In this document: positions 1-8,317 of the stretch, one piece after another | How the letters are laid out: the number at the start of each line of letters is the position of its first letter | Numbering within the stretch: the stretch's first letter is position 1 | Source: Candidatus Alcyoniella australis | GTDB lineage: Bacteria > Lernaellota > Lernaellaia > JAVCCG01 > Alcyoniellaceae | Reading direction: 5' to 3' | Length of the DNA stretch: 64,000 nt | Assembly (NCBI GenBank): GCA_030765605.1 | Contig: JAVCCG010000113.1 | Coordinates: forward strand, 1 to 64,000 | Notes under the pieces: generated by a model | Told to the model about the DNA's origin: nothing | The model's database searches: none | Seen by the model: only the letters and a program-made list of their open reading frames with translations | Made by a program: the position numbers and the translations under genes

Positions 1-222
1 CCGTTCGAACGATGATCTGAGGCGCAAGACCTCGAATAGGCGGATGGAGGGAGCTGAAATCATCCTCGCCGGAGGAAAACCAGCAACGATACTTGACTGC
101 CCTCTTTCATAGGCGGCTCGAAGCCGCATTGCCGAGCCCCAGGACCAGCCGGCCTGATCAGACCTGCCGACGCGGAGTGGTTCGTTGACCCAGAGTAAGG
201 ATCGAGAGCGCCGTAAAAGCGC

Positions 223-560
223 CTAAGGACAAACAAGCAATCCCTTGGCCCACAGGCAGCCGCCGCAGGTGGGAAATTCGTTGCCAAAGCAGTCCTCTTC
301 GTTGGCCTCGGCCAGGGAGCAGCCGCCGCAGCTGGGACAGGGCGAGAAGTCGAACTCGCGCACCCCGGTGCGAAACCTGCGGAACTGTTTGGAGCGCCAA
401 ATCGCGGCCAGATCTTGCTGACTGACGTTGCCCACGTGGAAGCTACGCACGTGACGCGGGCGTCCGTAGAGCAGGCAATGATGGGTGTGCAGCAACGTCA
501 CACAGGGGCTGACCGCGCCGTTCCAGGCCACGGCAGCCGACCCGCGCCAGGCGAACGGGC
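223..560 (-). pseudogene. Radical SAM/SPASM protein, C-terminal remnant
   Basis: Only the C-terminal ~100 residues remain. They carry the cysteine clusters of a SPASM domain (CPSCGGC, then EEDCFGN and TCGGCLWAKG, ending VCP), which bind auxiliary Fe-S clusters in radical SAM maturases. The pattern recalls the family that matures tungsten cofactor oxidoreductases, but this is from memory and not certain. The radical SAM half with CxxxCxxC is absent. Upstream on the same strand the sequence becomes the interior of acr3 near 555-563, so a deletion seems to have joined the two genes in different frames. No start codon with a ribosome site supports a separate short protein. I recognise nothing in bases 1-222 beyond its stop codon. 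Confidence 0.7.
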
Positions 561-847
561 AGCGGCCCGACGACCCAGTTCTGCACCAGCGACAGGCCGA
601 GCACCTTCTAGTCGCGGAACACGCGGCCCATCTCCTCGTAACGTACCTTGGCCAACGGCGAGTACATCATCAGGATCAGGCCCACGGCGATCGGCACGTT
701 GGTCGTGCCCACCGAGAATCGATTCCAAAACTCGGCGACTCCCGGCCGCAGGTAGCCGCCGAGCACCCCCACGGCCATCGCCACGAAAATCCAGAGGGTC
801 AGGTAACGGTCGAGCAGGGACAGCTTGCGGGTGATCGATGCGCTCAT
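556..847 (-). pseudogene. acr3: ACR3-family arsenite efflux permease, broken
   Basis: ACR3 exports arsenite across the inner membrane and normally has about 350 residues and ten membrane segments. The first 79 codons match the family N-terminus ([42 protein letters not shown]). A TAG stop at 608-610 follows, and the same frame continues with family-like KVLGLSLVQNWVVGPL beyond the stop. After that the similarity ends and the radical SAM remnant begins in another frame. The gene is therefore inactivated twice, by a nonsense codon and by loss of its 3' four-fifths. Its ATG overlaps the ccdA stop (ATGA), so it was the last gene of the arsR operon. Confidence 0.85.
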
Positions 848-1539
848 CGCAATCCCCGGAATGCGAAGAATCCGCCGACAACGATTATCAGCACGCCAGC
901 GGCACGCCGCAGCAAGTTGGTGGCGGAGGTCAGCCGTTTATTTTCAATGACCGCCTTGGCCGCGCCCATGCTGGTTCCGGCGACCACGATCAACGCACAA
1001 TGCCCCGAGGCATAGGCCAGCAGCAACAGGCCGCCGTAAACAACCGACGATCCGCTGCCCGCGATGTAGGCCAACAGCACCACCAGCATCGGCGCTGCGC
1101 AGGGCGCCGATACCACGCCGAACAGCAGCCCGAGCACAAAAGCGCCCGCAGTGCCCTTGAGTTTCGGATTGACGTTCAATTGCGGAATCGGGATTTTCAG
1201 CAACCCCGTCAGATGCAAACCCATCAGCAGGCAGACCCCGGCCACCACCAAGTTCCAGACACTGGATACCCGACCGAACAGCTTGCCCAGCAACGCTGCG
1301 GCAATGCCCATGCCGGTGAACATCACGGCCAGCCCGAGCACGAACAGCAGCGAGAAGATGAAGGCTCGCTTGGTGGACTTGATAGCGTTGTCGCCGGAGA
1401 CGAAGCCGATTGTCAGCGGAATCATCGCCAGCACGCAGGGGTTGCTCGCGGTCAGCAGGCCGCCGAGAAACACCACGACCAGCGCCAGCCAGGGGCTGGT
1501 CTGGATATAGGTTCCGACGTTGTCGAACAGACCCTGCAT
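844..1539 (-). CDS. ccdA: CcdA/DsbD-type membrane thiol reductant transporter
   Basis: This integral membrane protein of about 231 residues has roughly six membrane segments. It should move reducing equivalents from cytoplasmic thioredoxin to periplasmic thiol proteins. The two cysteines used for this appear as NPCVLAM in segment 1 and SAPCAAPM in the middle segment. The ATG at 1539 overlaps the preceding stop (TGATG), and the gene's stop overlaps the acr3 start. The neighbouring thioredoxin-like proteins on both sides of the membrane are plausible donor and acceptor partners. Placement in an arsR operon suggests that redox chemistry supports metalloid handling; that link is inference. Confidence 0.85.
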   Translation of the reverse strand: MQGLFDNVGTYIQTSPWLALVVVFLGGLLTASNPCVLAMIPLTIGFVSGDNAIKSTKRAFIFSLLFVLGLAVMFTGMGIAAALLGKLFGRVSSVWNLVVAGVCLLMGLHLTGLLKIPIPQLNVNPKLKGTAGAFVLGLLFGVVSAPCAAPMLVVLLAYIAGSGSSVVYGGLLLLAYASGHCALIVVAGTSMGAAKAVIENKRLTSATNLLRRAAGVLIIVVGGFFAFRGLR

Positions 1540-1943
1540 CAATCGGGCTTATTTAGGACCAGTCCCAGTTGCTCAAGCTCGCCGAACACTAGCTCATTGT
1601 CCAACCGCCCCTGGGCCTTGTACAGCTCCGCGCCGTCCGCTCCGACCGCCAGCACCGCGGGAAAAGTAAACAGCTTGTAGCGGCTCGTTAACGCGTCGAC
1701 CTGTTCAGGCTGCTTTGCATAGTCGAGGCGTTTTAGCGTGATGCCCTGGGCCAGTGCGCCCTCGATCTTGTCGGCCAGCGGCTGCGCGGCCTGGCATGCC
1801 ACATCGATGCAGTGGCAGGCGTTGGACTGATGGAGAAAGTAGATCGTGCTCTGCTCGGCCGGCTGTGCGTCCGAAGCCGAGGAGCCGACGCAAAGCAGCA
1901 TCACCAGAATTGTTGAAACCATCAATATACGCACGGTTTTCAT
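1539..1943 (-). CDS. Secreted thioredoxin-fold thiol protein
   Basis: 134 residues with a cleavable signal peptide (hydrophobic stretch at residues 5-20, cleavage likely near SSASDA). A thioredoxin-like fold follows: a strand YFLHQ, a cysteine cluster CHCIDVACQ, then YKLFTFPAVLAVGADG, which resembles the cis-Pro strand. The CxC...C cluster differs from the usual CxxC. The ATG overlaps the stop of the upstream thioredoxin gene (ATGA), and the 3' end overlaps ccdA, so translation is probably coupled. The likely role is a periplasmic partner that CcdA keeps reduced. The exact substrate cannot be read from the sequence. Confidence 0.7.
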   Translation of the reverse strand: MKTVRILMVSTILVMLLCVGSSASDAQPAEQSTIYFLHQSNACHCIDVACQAAQPLADKIEGALAQGITLKRLDYAKQPEQVDALTSRYKLFTFPAVLAVGADGAELYKAQGRLDNELVFGELEQLGLVLNKPD

Positions 1944-2179
1944 TTTGCCTCCTTCAGCAGTCGCTTGACCGCGTCAAGCTTGGGCAGCGGTTTGCCCTGA
2001 TGTACTACCTTGCCGTCAACCACGAGGCCCGGAGTCAACGCCACGTACTCGATAATCTTGTCGATATCCGTGACGTACTCGATCTCGGCGTCCAGCCCCA
2101 GCTCGGCCACGGCGGTCTTAGTGGTCTCGAGCAGCGCATGACAATTGCGGCAGCCCGGTCCCAGCACCTTGATCTTCAT
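1940..2179 (-). CDS. Small thioredoxin family protein (CRNC)
   Basis: 79 residues, cytoplasmic, without a signal peptide. It begins MKIKVLGPGC and has a redox motif GPGCRNC at residues 8-14 and a cis-Pro region VALTPGLVVDGKVV. This is the minimal thioredoxin/glutaredoxin type (MTH895-like) commonly found beside ArsP-type permeases. The neighbouring gene at 2196-2426 is a paralogue with CTRC, so the operon holds two divergent copies. A GGAG ribosome site precedes the start. The likely role is thiol reduction for the adjacent redox or efflux system. Confidence 0.85.
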   Translation of the reverse strand: MKIKVLGPGCRNCHALLETTKTAVAELGLDAEIEYVTDIDKIIEYVALTPGLVVDGKVVHQGKPLPKLDAVKRLLKEAK

Positions 2180-2195
2180 CGAGGTCTCCTTGGTT

Positions 2196-2426
2196 TTATC
2201 CCAGTAGTTTTTCCAGATCGCGCCTGCGCGGCACCTTGCCGCTCAACACGACCTTGCCCTCGATCACCAGCGCGGGCATGGCCAGCAGGCCGTATTTGAT
2301 AATCTCGTCGACCTTGTCAACCTTGACCAGCTCGTGCTGCAGGCCGCGCTCCTCAAGGTAGGCGCGCACGGTCTCATAGGTTCGTTCGCAACGCGTGCAG
2401 CCCGGCCCGAGCACCTCGATTTTCAT
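2196..2426 (-). CDS. Small thioredoxin family protein (CTRC)
   Basis: 76 residues, cytoplasmic, starting MKIEVLGPGC with redox motif GPGCTRC at residues 8-14 and a cis-Pro region LLAMPALVIEGKVV. It is the same minimal thioredoxin type as the next gene downstream. The start codon lies directly after the stop of the ArsP-like permease, so the two are probably translated together. Genes of this kind are known companions of DUF318/ArsP permeases. Whether it reduces the permease cysteines or a metalloid substrate is not shown by the sequence. Confidence 0.85.
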   Translation of the reverse strand: MKIEVLGPGCTRCERTYETVRAYLEERGLQHELVKVDKVDEIIKYGLLAMPALVIEGKVVLSGKVPRRRDLEKLLG

Positions 2427-3596
2427 CTATTGCACCAACGCGCCGTAGAGCGTGCCCGCAGCAGCGGACATCACGATCACCAGCGCGAAGTAGACGCTCG
2501 ATTTGCGTGGACCGAGCACGCCGTAGATCACGATCATGTTCGGCAACGACAGCGCGGGCCCGGCCAGCAGCAGGGTCAGCGCCGGGCCCTGTCCCATGCC
2601 CGCGCCGATCAGTCCCTCGAGGATCGGCACCTCTGTCAGGGTGGCGAAATACATCAGCGCCCCAGCCACCGAGGCAAACAGGTTGGCACTCAATGAGTTG
2701 CCGCCCACCAACGAGGCCACGTAACGGCCGGGAATGATTCCGGCGTCCATGCCCGGCCGTCCGAGCAGGAACCCGGCGACCAGCACGCCTGCCAGCAGCA
2801 GCGGGGCAATCTGCTTGGTCAGATCCCAGGTCGAATCGACCCAATCGCGCAGCTCGTCGCGATTAAACCAACTGCGGAGCATCAGCCCCAGCCCCAGCAG
2901 CAGCACACCGACCACCGGCCACTTGATCGCGTAGATCGCGTGCCACAGGCCGCCGTCAGTCTTGGGCTTGGCCCAGGCGGCGAAGACCAGAATCAGCACC
3001 ATCGACAGGAAGTACAGGCCGGTGCGCCACAGCGGTCGCGGCTGTTCGGCCGTTGAGGCGAACATCCCGGAGGCCGCGCGTTCCTGCTCCTCGCGACGGA
3101 AGATCAGCGCCATGACCAGCCCGATCACGATCGAGAAACCCACGGCGAACAGCGCCCGCGCCAGCCCCAGCTTCCAGCCCAGCACCCGCGCAGTGAGCAC
3201 AATCGCCAGCACGTTAACCGCCGGGCCCGCATAGAGAAACGCCGCGGCCGGGCCGATCCCCGCGCCACGGCGGTGGATGCCCGCGAACAGCGGCAGCACG
3301 GTACACGAGCAGACCGCCAGGATGCCGCCGGAGACCGCGGCCACCGAGTAAGCCAACACGCGGTTGGCCTGCGCGCCGAAATAGCGCATCACCGCGGCCT
3401 GGGACACGAACACGCCGATGGCTCCGGCGATGAAGAACGCAGGGACCAGGCAGAACAACACGTGTTCGCGTGCATAGTCGCGCAGCATCCAAAACGCCTC
3501 GAGCAGCGCGCCGCGCACGCGCTCGTCGCCCAACGGCAGCAGGTAGGCCCCTAAAAATGCCGCGATCAGTAGGATAAGTTTGCGCCGCTCGCTCAT
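2427..3596 (-). CDS. ArsP-like permease (DUF318/UPF0718)
   Basis: 389 residues with about nine membrane segments. The first half contains GGILAVCSCTVLPLFAGI, the cysteine pair and glycine-rich segment typical of ArsP/DUF318 permeases, followed by AFLYAGPAVNVLAIVLTARV. A second similar half carries LTEVPILEGLIGAGMGQGP and AGPALSLPNMIVIYG. Family members export trivalent organoarsenicals (ArsP) or have unknown substrates. The gene follows arsR and precedes two thioredoxins, consistent with a metalloid efflux role. Substrate specificity is inference. Confidence 0.85.
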   Translation of the reverse strand: MSERRKLILLIAAFLGAYLLPLGDERVRGALLEAFWMLRDYAREHVLFCLVPAFFIAGAIGVFVSQAAVMRYFGAQANRVLAYSVAAVSGGILAVCSCTVLPLFAGIHRRGAGIGPAAAFLYAGPAVNVLAIVLTARVLGWKLGLARALFAVGFSIVIGLVMALIFRREEQERAASGMFASTAEQPRPLWRTGLYFLSMVLILVFAAWAKPKTDGGLWHAIYAIKWPVVGVLLLGLGLMLRSWFNRDELRDWVDSTWDLTKQIAPLLLAGVLVAGFLLGRPGMDAGIIPGRYVASLVGGNSLSANLFASVAGALMYFATLTEVPILEGLIGAGMGQGPALTLLLAGPALSLPNMIVIYGVLGPRKSSVYFALVIVMSAAAGTLYGALVQ

Positions 3597-3611
3597 CGGT
3601 CGATCCCCGCC

Positions 3612-3905
3612 CTATCTGCGCTGCTCGATCACTTTGTGTACGCAGGAGAAGAAGCCCGCAATGCACGTCACCTGCAAACGATAGAAAACCATGTTGCCCT
3701 GTTTGCGGTCCTCGACCACGATCCCGGCCTCGCGCAGTACTGCGATGTGGCGGCTGGCCGTGGGGTACTCCGCGCCGATCAGGCGCACCAGCTCGGCCAC
3801 GGGCTTGGGGCCGTCCTGCAGCGCATCGACGATCATCAGCCGACTGGGATGCGCCAGAGCCTTGAAAACCTGCGCGCGCTGTTCATAGATTCTGTGTTCC
3901 GACAT
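3612..3905 (-). CDS. arsR: ArsR/SmtB-family transcriptional repressor
   Basis: 97 residues with a winged-helix fold: ALAHPSRLMIVDALQDGPKPVAEL is the start of the DNA-binding domain, with a recognition helix around EYPTASRHIAVLREAGIV. A C-terminal pair of cysteines (VTCIAGFFSCVHK) probably forms the metalloid sensing site; there is no classic ELCVCDL motif in the recognition helix. It is the first gene of the minus-strand operon and should repress it until arsenite or a related ion binds. A perfect palindrome lies 26 bases upstream of its start. The ribosome site is GGCGGA before the ATG. Confidence 0.9.
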   Translation of the reverse strand: MSEHRIYEQRAQVFKALAHPSRLMIVDALQDGPKPVAELVRLIGAEYPTASRHIAVLREAGIVVEDRKQGNMVFYRLQVTCIAGFFSCVHKVIEQRR

Positions 3906-3930
3906 ATTTTCCGCCTTGCGTTCTTTTTTG

Positions 3931-3954
3931 CTATTTAGCTATATAGCTAAATAG
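3931..3954. promoter_or_regulatory. 24-bp perfect palindrome, probable ArsR operator
   Basis: The half-site is CTATTTAGCTAT followed by its exact reverse complement, giving 12 bp on each side without a spacer. It lies between arsR (minus) and the enoyl-CoA hydratase gene (plus). An AT-rich dyad of this length upstream of arsR is the expected operator type. Its position suggests it covers the arsR promoter. Confidence 0.8.
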
Positions 3955-4071
3955 TATTCCTCAGTCAAGAGCCCGCACAACAGAGCCGTGGGCCGGGTTT
4001 GCTTCGCGTCCGAGGGTGGTTTATAAATCCTGTCACAGCCCGGCCGCATTGAACAACAACGGGGGACGCCG

Positions 4072-4803
4072 ATGGAGTTGATGAGCACTGAAAAGCAGGG
4101 ACCGGTGGGGGTCATCACCTGGCACCACGAGGAGCAGAACCGTTTCAATACCCCGTTCATCATGGAGTTTCTCGAGGCCTTGGCCGCGTTCGAGGCTGAC
4201 GAGGGCGTGACCGCGGTGGTCATCACCTCGAACAACCCCAAGATCTTCTCCACGGGGCTGTACCTCGATTGGATAATCGCCACGGCCAATAAAGACATCG
4301 ACCTGCTGCGCGAGTTCCTCGGGCTGTTAGGCAAGATGCTGGCCGTGTGCACCGGCTATCCCAAGCCGCTGATCGCCGCGCTCAACGGGCACACCGTGGC
4401 CGCGGGCGCGATTTTGGCCGCGTGCATGGACTACAGGCTGATGAACTCCGAGCGCGGGTTCGTGCGCCTACCCGAGGTCCAGATCGATATTCCGTTCTGG
4501 CCGGGAATGACCGCGATCCTCAAGGACGCCGCCGGCGAGAAATGCTTCCGCGAGATGGCCTACACCGGCGGCCGCTTCACAGCAGAGCAGGCCAAGCAGA
4601 TGGGGTTCGTCGACCAGACACATCCTCCGGACGAGCTGTTGCCTAAGGCGATCGAGCTGGGAACCAAGCTCGGCTTGGCCAACATGGCAACTTACAGCAC
4701 GATCAAGCGCGGCAACCGCTCCGAAGTGCTGCGGATCATGGCCGAGGAGGACCCCCAGGCCGCTGAGCAGTTCATCGCGCGGATGAGCGCAAGCCTGGGC
4801 TGA
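4072..4803 (+). CDS. Enoyl-CoA hydratase/isomerase family protein
   Basis: 243 residues with the crotonase fold. An N-terminal strand region (VGVITWHHEEQNRFNTPF) is followed by VVITSNNPKIFSTGLYLDW, where the oxyanion-hole segment lies, and by ALNGHTVAAGAILAACMDYR, the second oxyanion-hole region. PEVQIDIPFWPGM resembles the delta3,delta2-enoyl-CoA isomerases more than hydratases. The usual hydratase glutamate pair is not evident. It probably isomerises unsaturated fatty acyl-CoA in beta-oxidation. A GGGGGA ribosome site precedes the ATG. It stands alone, divergent from arsR. Confidence 0.85.
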   Translation: MELMSTEKQGPVGVITWHHEEQNRFNTPFIMEFLEALAAFEADEGVTAVVITSNNPKIFSTGLYLDWIIATANKDIDLLREFLGLLGKMLAVCTGYPKPLIAALNGHTVAAGAILAACMDYRLMNSERGFVRLPEVQIDIPFWPGMTAILKDAAGEKCFREMAYTGGRFTAEQAKQMGFVDQTHPPDELLPKAIELGTKLGLANMATYSTIKRGNRSEVLRIMAEEDPQAAEQFIARMSASLG

Positions 4804-4862
4804 GGGTTACGCCGCGCAGCCTTCTCGGATCGCGGGCCTCGTTCGGTTAGAATGACAGGCCG

Positions 4863-5984
4863 ATGAAACGATCCCGCCTCGCTTTAACCCTGATCGTCTT
4901 CGCGGCGCTGATGCTTTGCTTCGCCTGCGGGAAAGATCGCTCTCAATATCAGACCCTCGATCCGCTGCTTGCCGCCTCAATCGAGCGCGCCGTGGCCACG
5001 GGCCCGCTGCTGATCCACCCCGAGCTGATCCAGCGTCTGGGCGAGCATCACGACTTTGTACGATTTGCATTATTCTCCGAGCCGGGCGATGGCCTGCCGC
5101 GGCCGGTAATCGACTATAAGCACGCGCTGCTGCGTCCCGGTGTGGATGCGGACTCGCTGCTGGGCTGTCCATCGGGCATGTGGACCGCCCAGGACGCGGG
5201 CGAGGGCTACGTGCTGCTGACCAACCATTACGGCAAGAATCGCTTCCGCTGGTTGGCCTCCCAGGGGAGTATGGTCACGCCACAATCCGATCGGCTGCCG
5301 ATTCCCGGCGGCACGTTCACGGCCGGCGGCTCCAAGGACCTGGACCAGCTCGGAGGGCTGACCACCTACATCGCAATGCCCGTGGAGCTCGAACCGTTCC
5401 AGATCGGCCGGCTCGAAACAACCAATGGTCAGTTCGCCGCATTTCTCAATCAGCTTACAGAGGCGCGGCAAATCGACAAGCTCTACGACCTGAACAACCC
5501 GGCGGCTAAGATAGTGTTTGAGGGCGAACAGTATCGCGTACTGCTGGGCTGCGAGGACTATCCGGTAACCTGCGTGACCTGGCACGGGGCGGACGCTTTC
5601 TGCCGTGCGGCCGGCGGCGCCCTGCCCACAAACGTTCAGTGGGAGCTGGCCGCCCGCGGGTACGAACGCCGACTCTACCCTTGGGGCGATAGCTTCGAAC
5701 GGCAGCGCACCAACATCTACGGCGACGAAGATGGCTACGACTGGCTGGCCCCGGCTGACTCGATGCCCCAGGGGGCGAGTGCGCTAGGCACCCTGCACCA
5801 GGCGGGCAACGTTTACGAGTGGGTAGCGCATCCCGACCGGCCACCGGCCAACGGGCCGGTGATTGGCTGTGATTTACGCGGCGGGGCCTGGGACACCATG
5901 GACTTCACATCGCGCTCAGACGCTGTGGACAACAACCGCTTCGACGCCGCCAACCAGCACAACGGATTCCGGTGCGCCTGGTGA
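4863..5984 (+). CDS. FGE-sulfatase-fold lipoprotein, one module
   Basis: 373 residues. The N-terminus is a signal peptide ending near CFACGK, a weak lipobox, so it may be lipid-anchored. Residues ~40-150 form a conserved extra domain (RPVIDYKHALL, GCPSGMW) shared with the next gene. Residues ~155-373 match the formylglycine-generating enzyme fold: LETTNGQFAAFLNQL, CVTWHGADAFCRAAGG, WELAARGYERRLYPWGD, GTLHQAGNVYEW, LRGGAWDTM and a final NGFRCAW. The cysteine pair that binds copper in true FGE (after RGGSF) is replaced by Asp/Thr/Ser, so formylglycine formation is unlikely. It may be a binding protein or a different enzyme on this fold. The stop overlaps the next gene. Confidence 0.8.
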   Translation: MKRSRLALTLIVFAALMLCFACGKDRSQYQTLDPLLAASIERAVATGPLLIHPELIQRLGEHHDFVRFALFSEPGDGLPRPVIDYKHALLRPGVDADSLLGCPSGMWTAQDAGEGYVLLTNHYGKNRFRWLASQGSMVTPQSDRLPIPGGTFTAGGSKDLDQLGGLTTYIAMPVELEPFQIGRLETTNGQFAAFLNQLTEARQIDKLYDLNNPAAKIVFEGEQYRVLLGCEDYPVTCVTWHGADAFCRAAGGALPTNVQWELAARGYERRLYPWGDSFERQRTNIYGDEDGYDWLAPADSMPQGASALGTLHQAGNVYEWVAHPDRPPANGPVIGCDLRGGAWDTMDFTSRSDAVDNNRFDAANQHNGFRCAW

Positions 5985-8317
5985 TCTCGTTACGTGCCGG
6001 GCTGTTGACCTCGCTGCTGTGCTGCCTGCTGTTGCTGGGCTCGGGATGCTCCTGCGAGCCCGAGCCGGTGGATGACACTCCGCCGGCTACGCCCGAGCAG
6101 CGCGCCATCTGTTACGCGATTTTCATCACCAAACGCGCGGCGGGGTACACCGCGCTCAATGCGCGCTCGTTGCCCCTGGGCAAGGTGCTGGTCGCGCCCG
6201 AGTGGTACGAACCGCTGGCCGCGGACTGGCCCGAGGTCGAGCGTTTCGCCCTATTCTCGCGGCCGCAGATGCGGCTGGACCGGCCGGTCATCGAATACCG
6301 CGCCGCGCTGATTCACTCCCGCAGCACCGAGAGCGCGACGCTGCTGGGATGCCCGCAGGGGATGTGGCGCATGGTCTACGATACCTCGGGCCGGGCGCTG
6401 CTGCTCAACTCGTTTGCCGACGACCCCCAGGCCTGGCTGGGCGAGCCCGGCGAACTGGAGATCGATCAGCGCGATCGGATTTTGATCAGCGTCGGTCGGC
6501 TGTTCGACAGCGGCGGCGCCAAGTTCAAACAGCTCGAACGCTACAGCTCGGTGCTGCGCCGGGCGGACGCGCCGCTGTACCGGATCGGACGGATCGAGGT
6601 GACCAACGCTCAATACGCGGCGTTTCTCAATTCTCTGAGCGATCCGGCGCTTGTTGAGCAGTACTACGATCTGTATCACCCCTCGGCCAAGATCGTGCTG
6701 TATCAGAGCCGCTATCTGCCGCTACGCGGGTGCGAGGATTATCCGGTCACAGCCGTGGGCTGGGCCGGGGCGGATGCATTTTGTATGGCTGCCCACGGCA
6801 AGCTGCCCAGCGACCGCGAGTGGGAGCTCGCCGCCCGGGGGGTCAGCGACCGGCCCTACCCATGGGGCGACGATTTCGACCCGGCGCGGGTCAACCTCTA
6901 CGAGGCTGAGGATGGCTACAACTGGCTGGCCCCGGCCGACTCGATGCCCCGGGGTGCAGGTCGATTTGGCACGCTGCACCAGGCGGGCAACGTCTTCGAG
7001 TGGATCGACCGCGCCCCAAGCGACAGCCCGCAAGGCAAGGTGCCGGCGGCCAACCTGCGGGGTGGAGGCTGGAACACTCTGGCCCAGTCCGCGCGCAGCG
7101 ACCGCCAGGACAACAATAAAATCACCGCGGCCAACGAGCACAACGGCCTGCGCTGCTGCTGGCCGCTGAGCACCCCGTGGGGCGAGCGTGCGTTGGGCCC
7201 CGCGGCCGCCGTGCAGCCCGGACCGCCGGTGCGTGTAATTCCTCCCGAGGCGGTGAAGATGGGCGCGGCCATGCCGATGTTCCGCCGCGGCGCGGCCTAC
7301 CTCGAAATCTGGGCTGTGCTGAGTCGACACCGCCCGGCGCTGATCGATCCGCACTGGTACCCCGATGTCGAGGGCCTGCTGGAGGGGATCGCGCCATTTG
7401 CCGTGTTCACCCAGCGCGAGGTCCGCCTGCAGCGGCCGATAGTCGAGTACCGTAGCGCGCTGTTGCCCGACTCGTCTATCGAAGGTGAGGCGCTTAAGGG
7501 CGGCCCGCCGGGGATGTGGAGCGTATCCCGCTCCTACGACGGCCGCTCGCTGCTGGTCAACCGCTTTAACGAAGATCCCGAGCGCTGGTTGGGCACTCCG
7601 GGCAACCTCGATGTCCCTGCCGAGGATAAAGTCCTCGTGCCCGCCGGAACCTATCGCGTCGGCGCGTCGGGCGACGCCCCCGGACGGGCGGTCGCGGTCG
7701 AGGCGTTCGAGATCGGCAAGTACGAGGTGACCAACGCACAGCTCGCCGCGGTGCTCAACGAACTGCATGGGGAGCCGGTCGACAAGCTGGTCGACCTGCG
7801 CCACGGCGCGATCAAGGTGGTCCGCCGCAACGGACGCTACCTCCCGCTGGCCGGATGTGAGCGGATGCCCGCGACCTGCATTACCTGGTACGGGGCCGAC
7901 CAAATTTGCCGGTCCCTGGGCGGCCGGCTGCCCAGCGGCGATCAGTGGGAGATCGCGGCGCGCGGCAACGACTCGCGGCTCTATCCGTGGGGCAACCTGT
8001 GGGAGGCCTCGCGGGCCAACGTCTGGGGCGACGCCGATGGCTACCCCTGGCTGGCGCCGGTGGACGGTTTCACCTCTGGAGCAGGACCATTCGGAACACT
8101 ACAGCAGGCAGGCAACGCCTACGAGTGGGTCGACAACAGCGGCCGCCAGCGCAATCCCCTGGACCCGGTGGACATGGGCGAGCTGCGCGGCGGAAGCTGG
8201 ATGACTCTGGCCGACACCGCCCGGCTCGACGTGATCGACGGTAATTACCTTTACGTTGCCAATGACCACAACGGCGTGCGTTGCGTCTGGCAACCCGTGC
8301 AATCGGATCAGCCCTGA
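5972..8317 (+). CDS. FGE-sulfatase-fold lipoprotein, two tandem modules
   Basis: 781 residues beginning with GTG at 5972, overlapping the previous gene by 13 bases. The lipobox LGSGC at residues ~24-28 gives a lipoprotein. Two copies of the preceding protein's module follow, at ~45-395 and ~410-775. Each starts with the extra domain (RPVIEYRAALI and GCPQGMW; RPIVEYRSALL and GGPPGMW) and continues into the FGE fold (IEVTNAQYAAFLN; YEVTNAQLAAVLN; RGGGWNTL; RGGSWMTL). As in the neighbour, the catalytic cysteines of FGE are missing. The pair looks like products of duplication and fusion. The function is unknown; surface ligand binding is a guess. Confidence 0.8.
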   Translation: MRLVISLRAGLLTSLLCCLLLLGSGCSCEPEPVDDTPPATPEQRAICYAIFITKRAAGYTALNARSLPLGKVLVAPEWYEPLAADWPEVERFALFSRPQMRLDRPVIEYRAALIHSRSTESATLLGCPQGMWRMVYDTSGRALLLNSFADDPQAWLGEPGELEIDQRDRILISVGRLFDSGGAKFKQLERYSSVLRRADAPLYRIGRIEVTNAQYAAFLNSLSDPALVEQYYDLYHPSAKIVLYQSRYLPLRGCEDYPVTAVGWAGADAFCMAAHGKLPSDREWELAARGVSDRPYPWGDDFDPARVNLYEAEDGYNWLAPADSMPRGAGRFGTLHQAGNVFEWIDRAPSDSPQGKVPAANLRGGGWNTLAQSARSDRQDNNKITAANEHNGLRCCWPLSTPWGERALGPAAAVQPGPPVRVIPPEAVKMGAAMPMFRRGAAYLEIWAVLSRHRPALIDPHWYPDVEGLLEGIAPFAVFTQREVRLQRPIVEYRSALLPDSSIEGEALKGGPPGMWSVSRSYDGRSLLVNRFNEDPERWLGTPGNLDVPAEDKVLVPAGTYRVGASGDAPGRAVAVEAFEIGKYEVTNAQLAAVLNELHGEPVDKLVDLRHGAIKVVRRNGRYLPLAGCERMPATCITWYGADQICRSLGGRLPSGDQWEIAARGNDSRLYPWGNLWEASRANVWGDADGYPWLAPVDGFTSGAGPFGTLQQAGNAYEWVDNSGRQRNPLDPVDMGELRGGSWMTLADTARLDVIDGNYLYVANDHNGVRCVWQPVQSDQP

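Noticed and set aside
1-222. Short frames at the left edge
   Set aside because: None has a ribosome site or recognisable sequence; the stretch appears non-coding or the end of something outside the window.
4863-8317. Active formylglycine-generating enzymes
   Set aside because: The cysteines needed for copper binding and catalysis are missing in all three modules.
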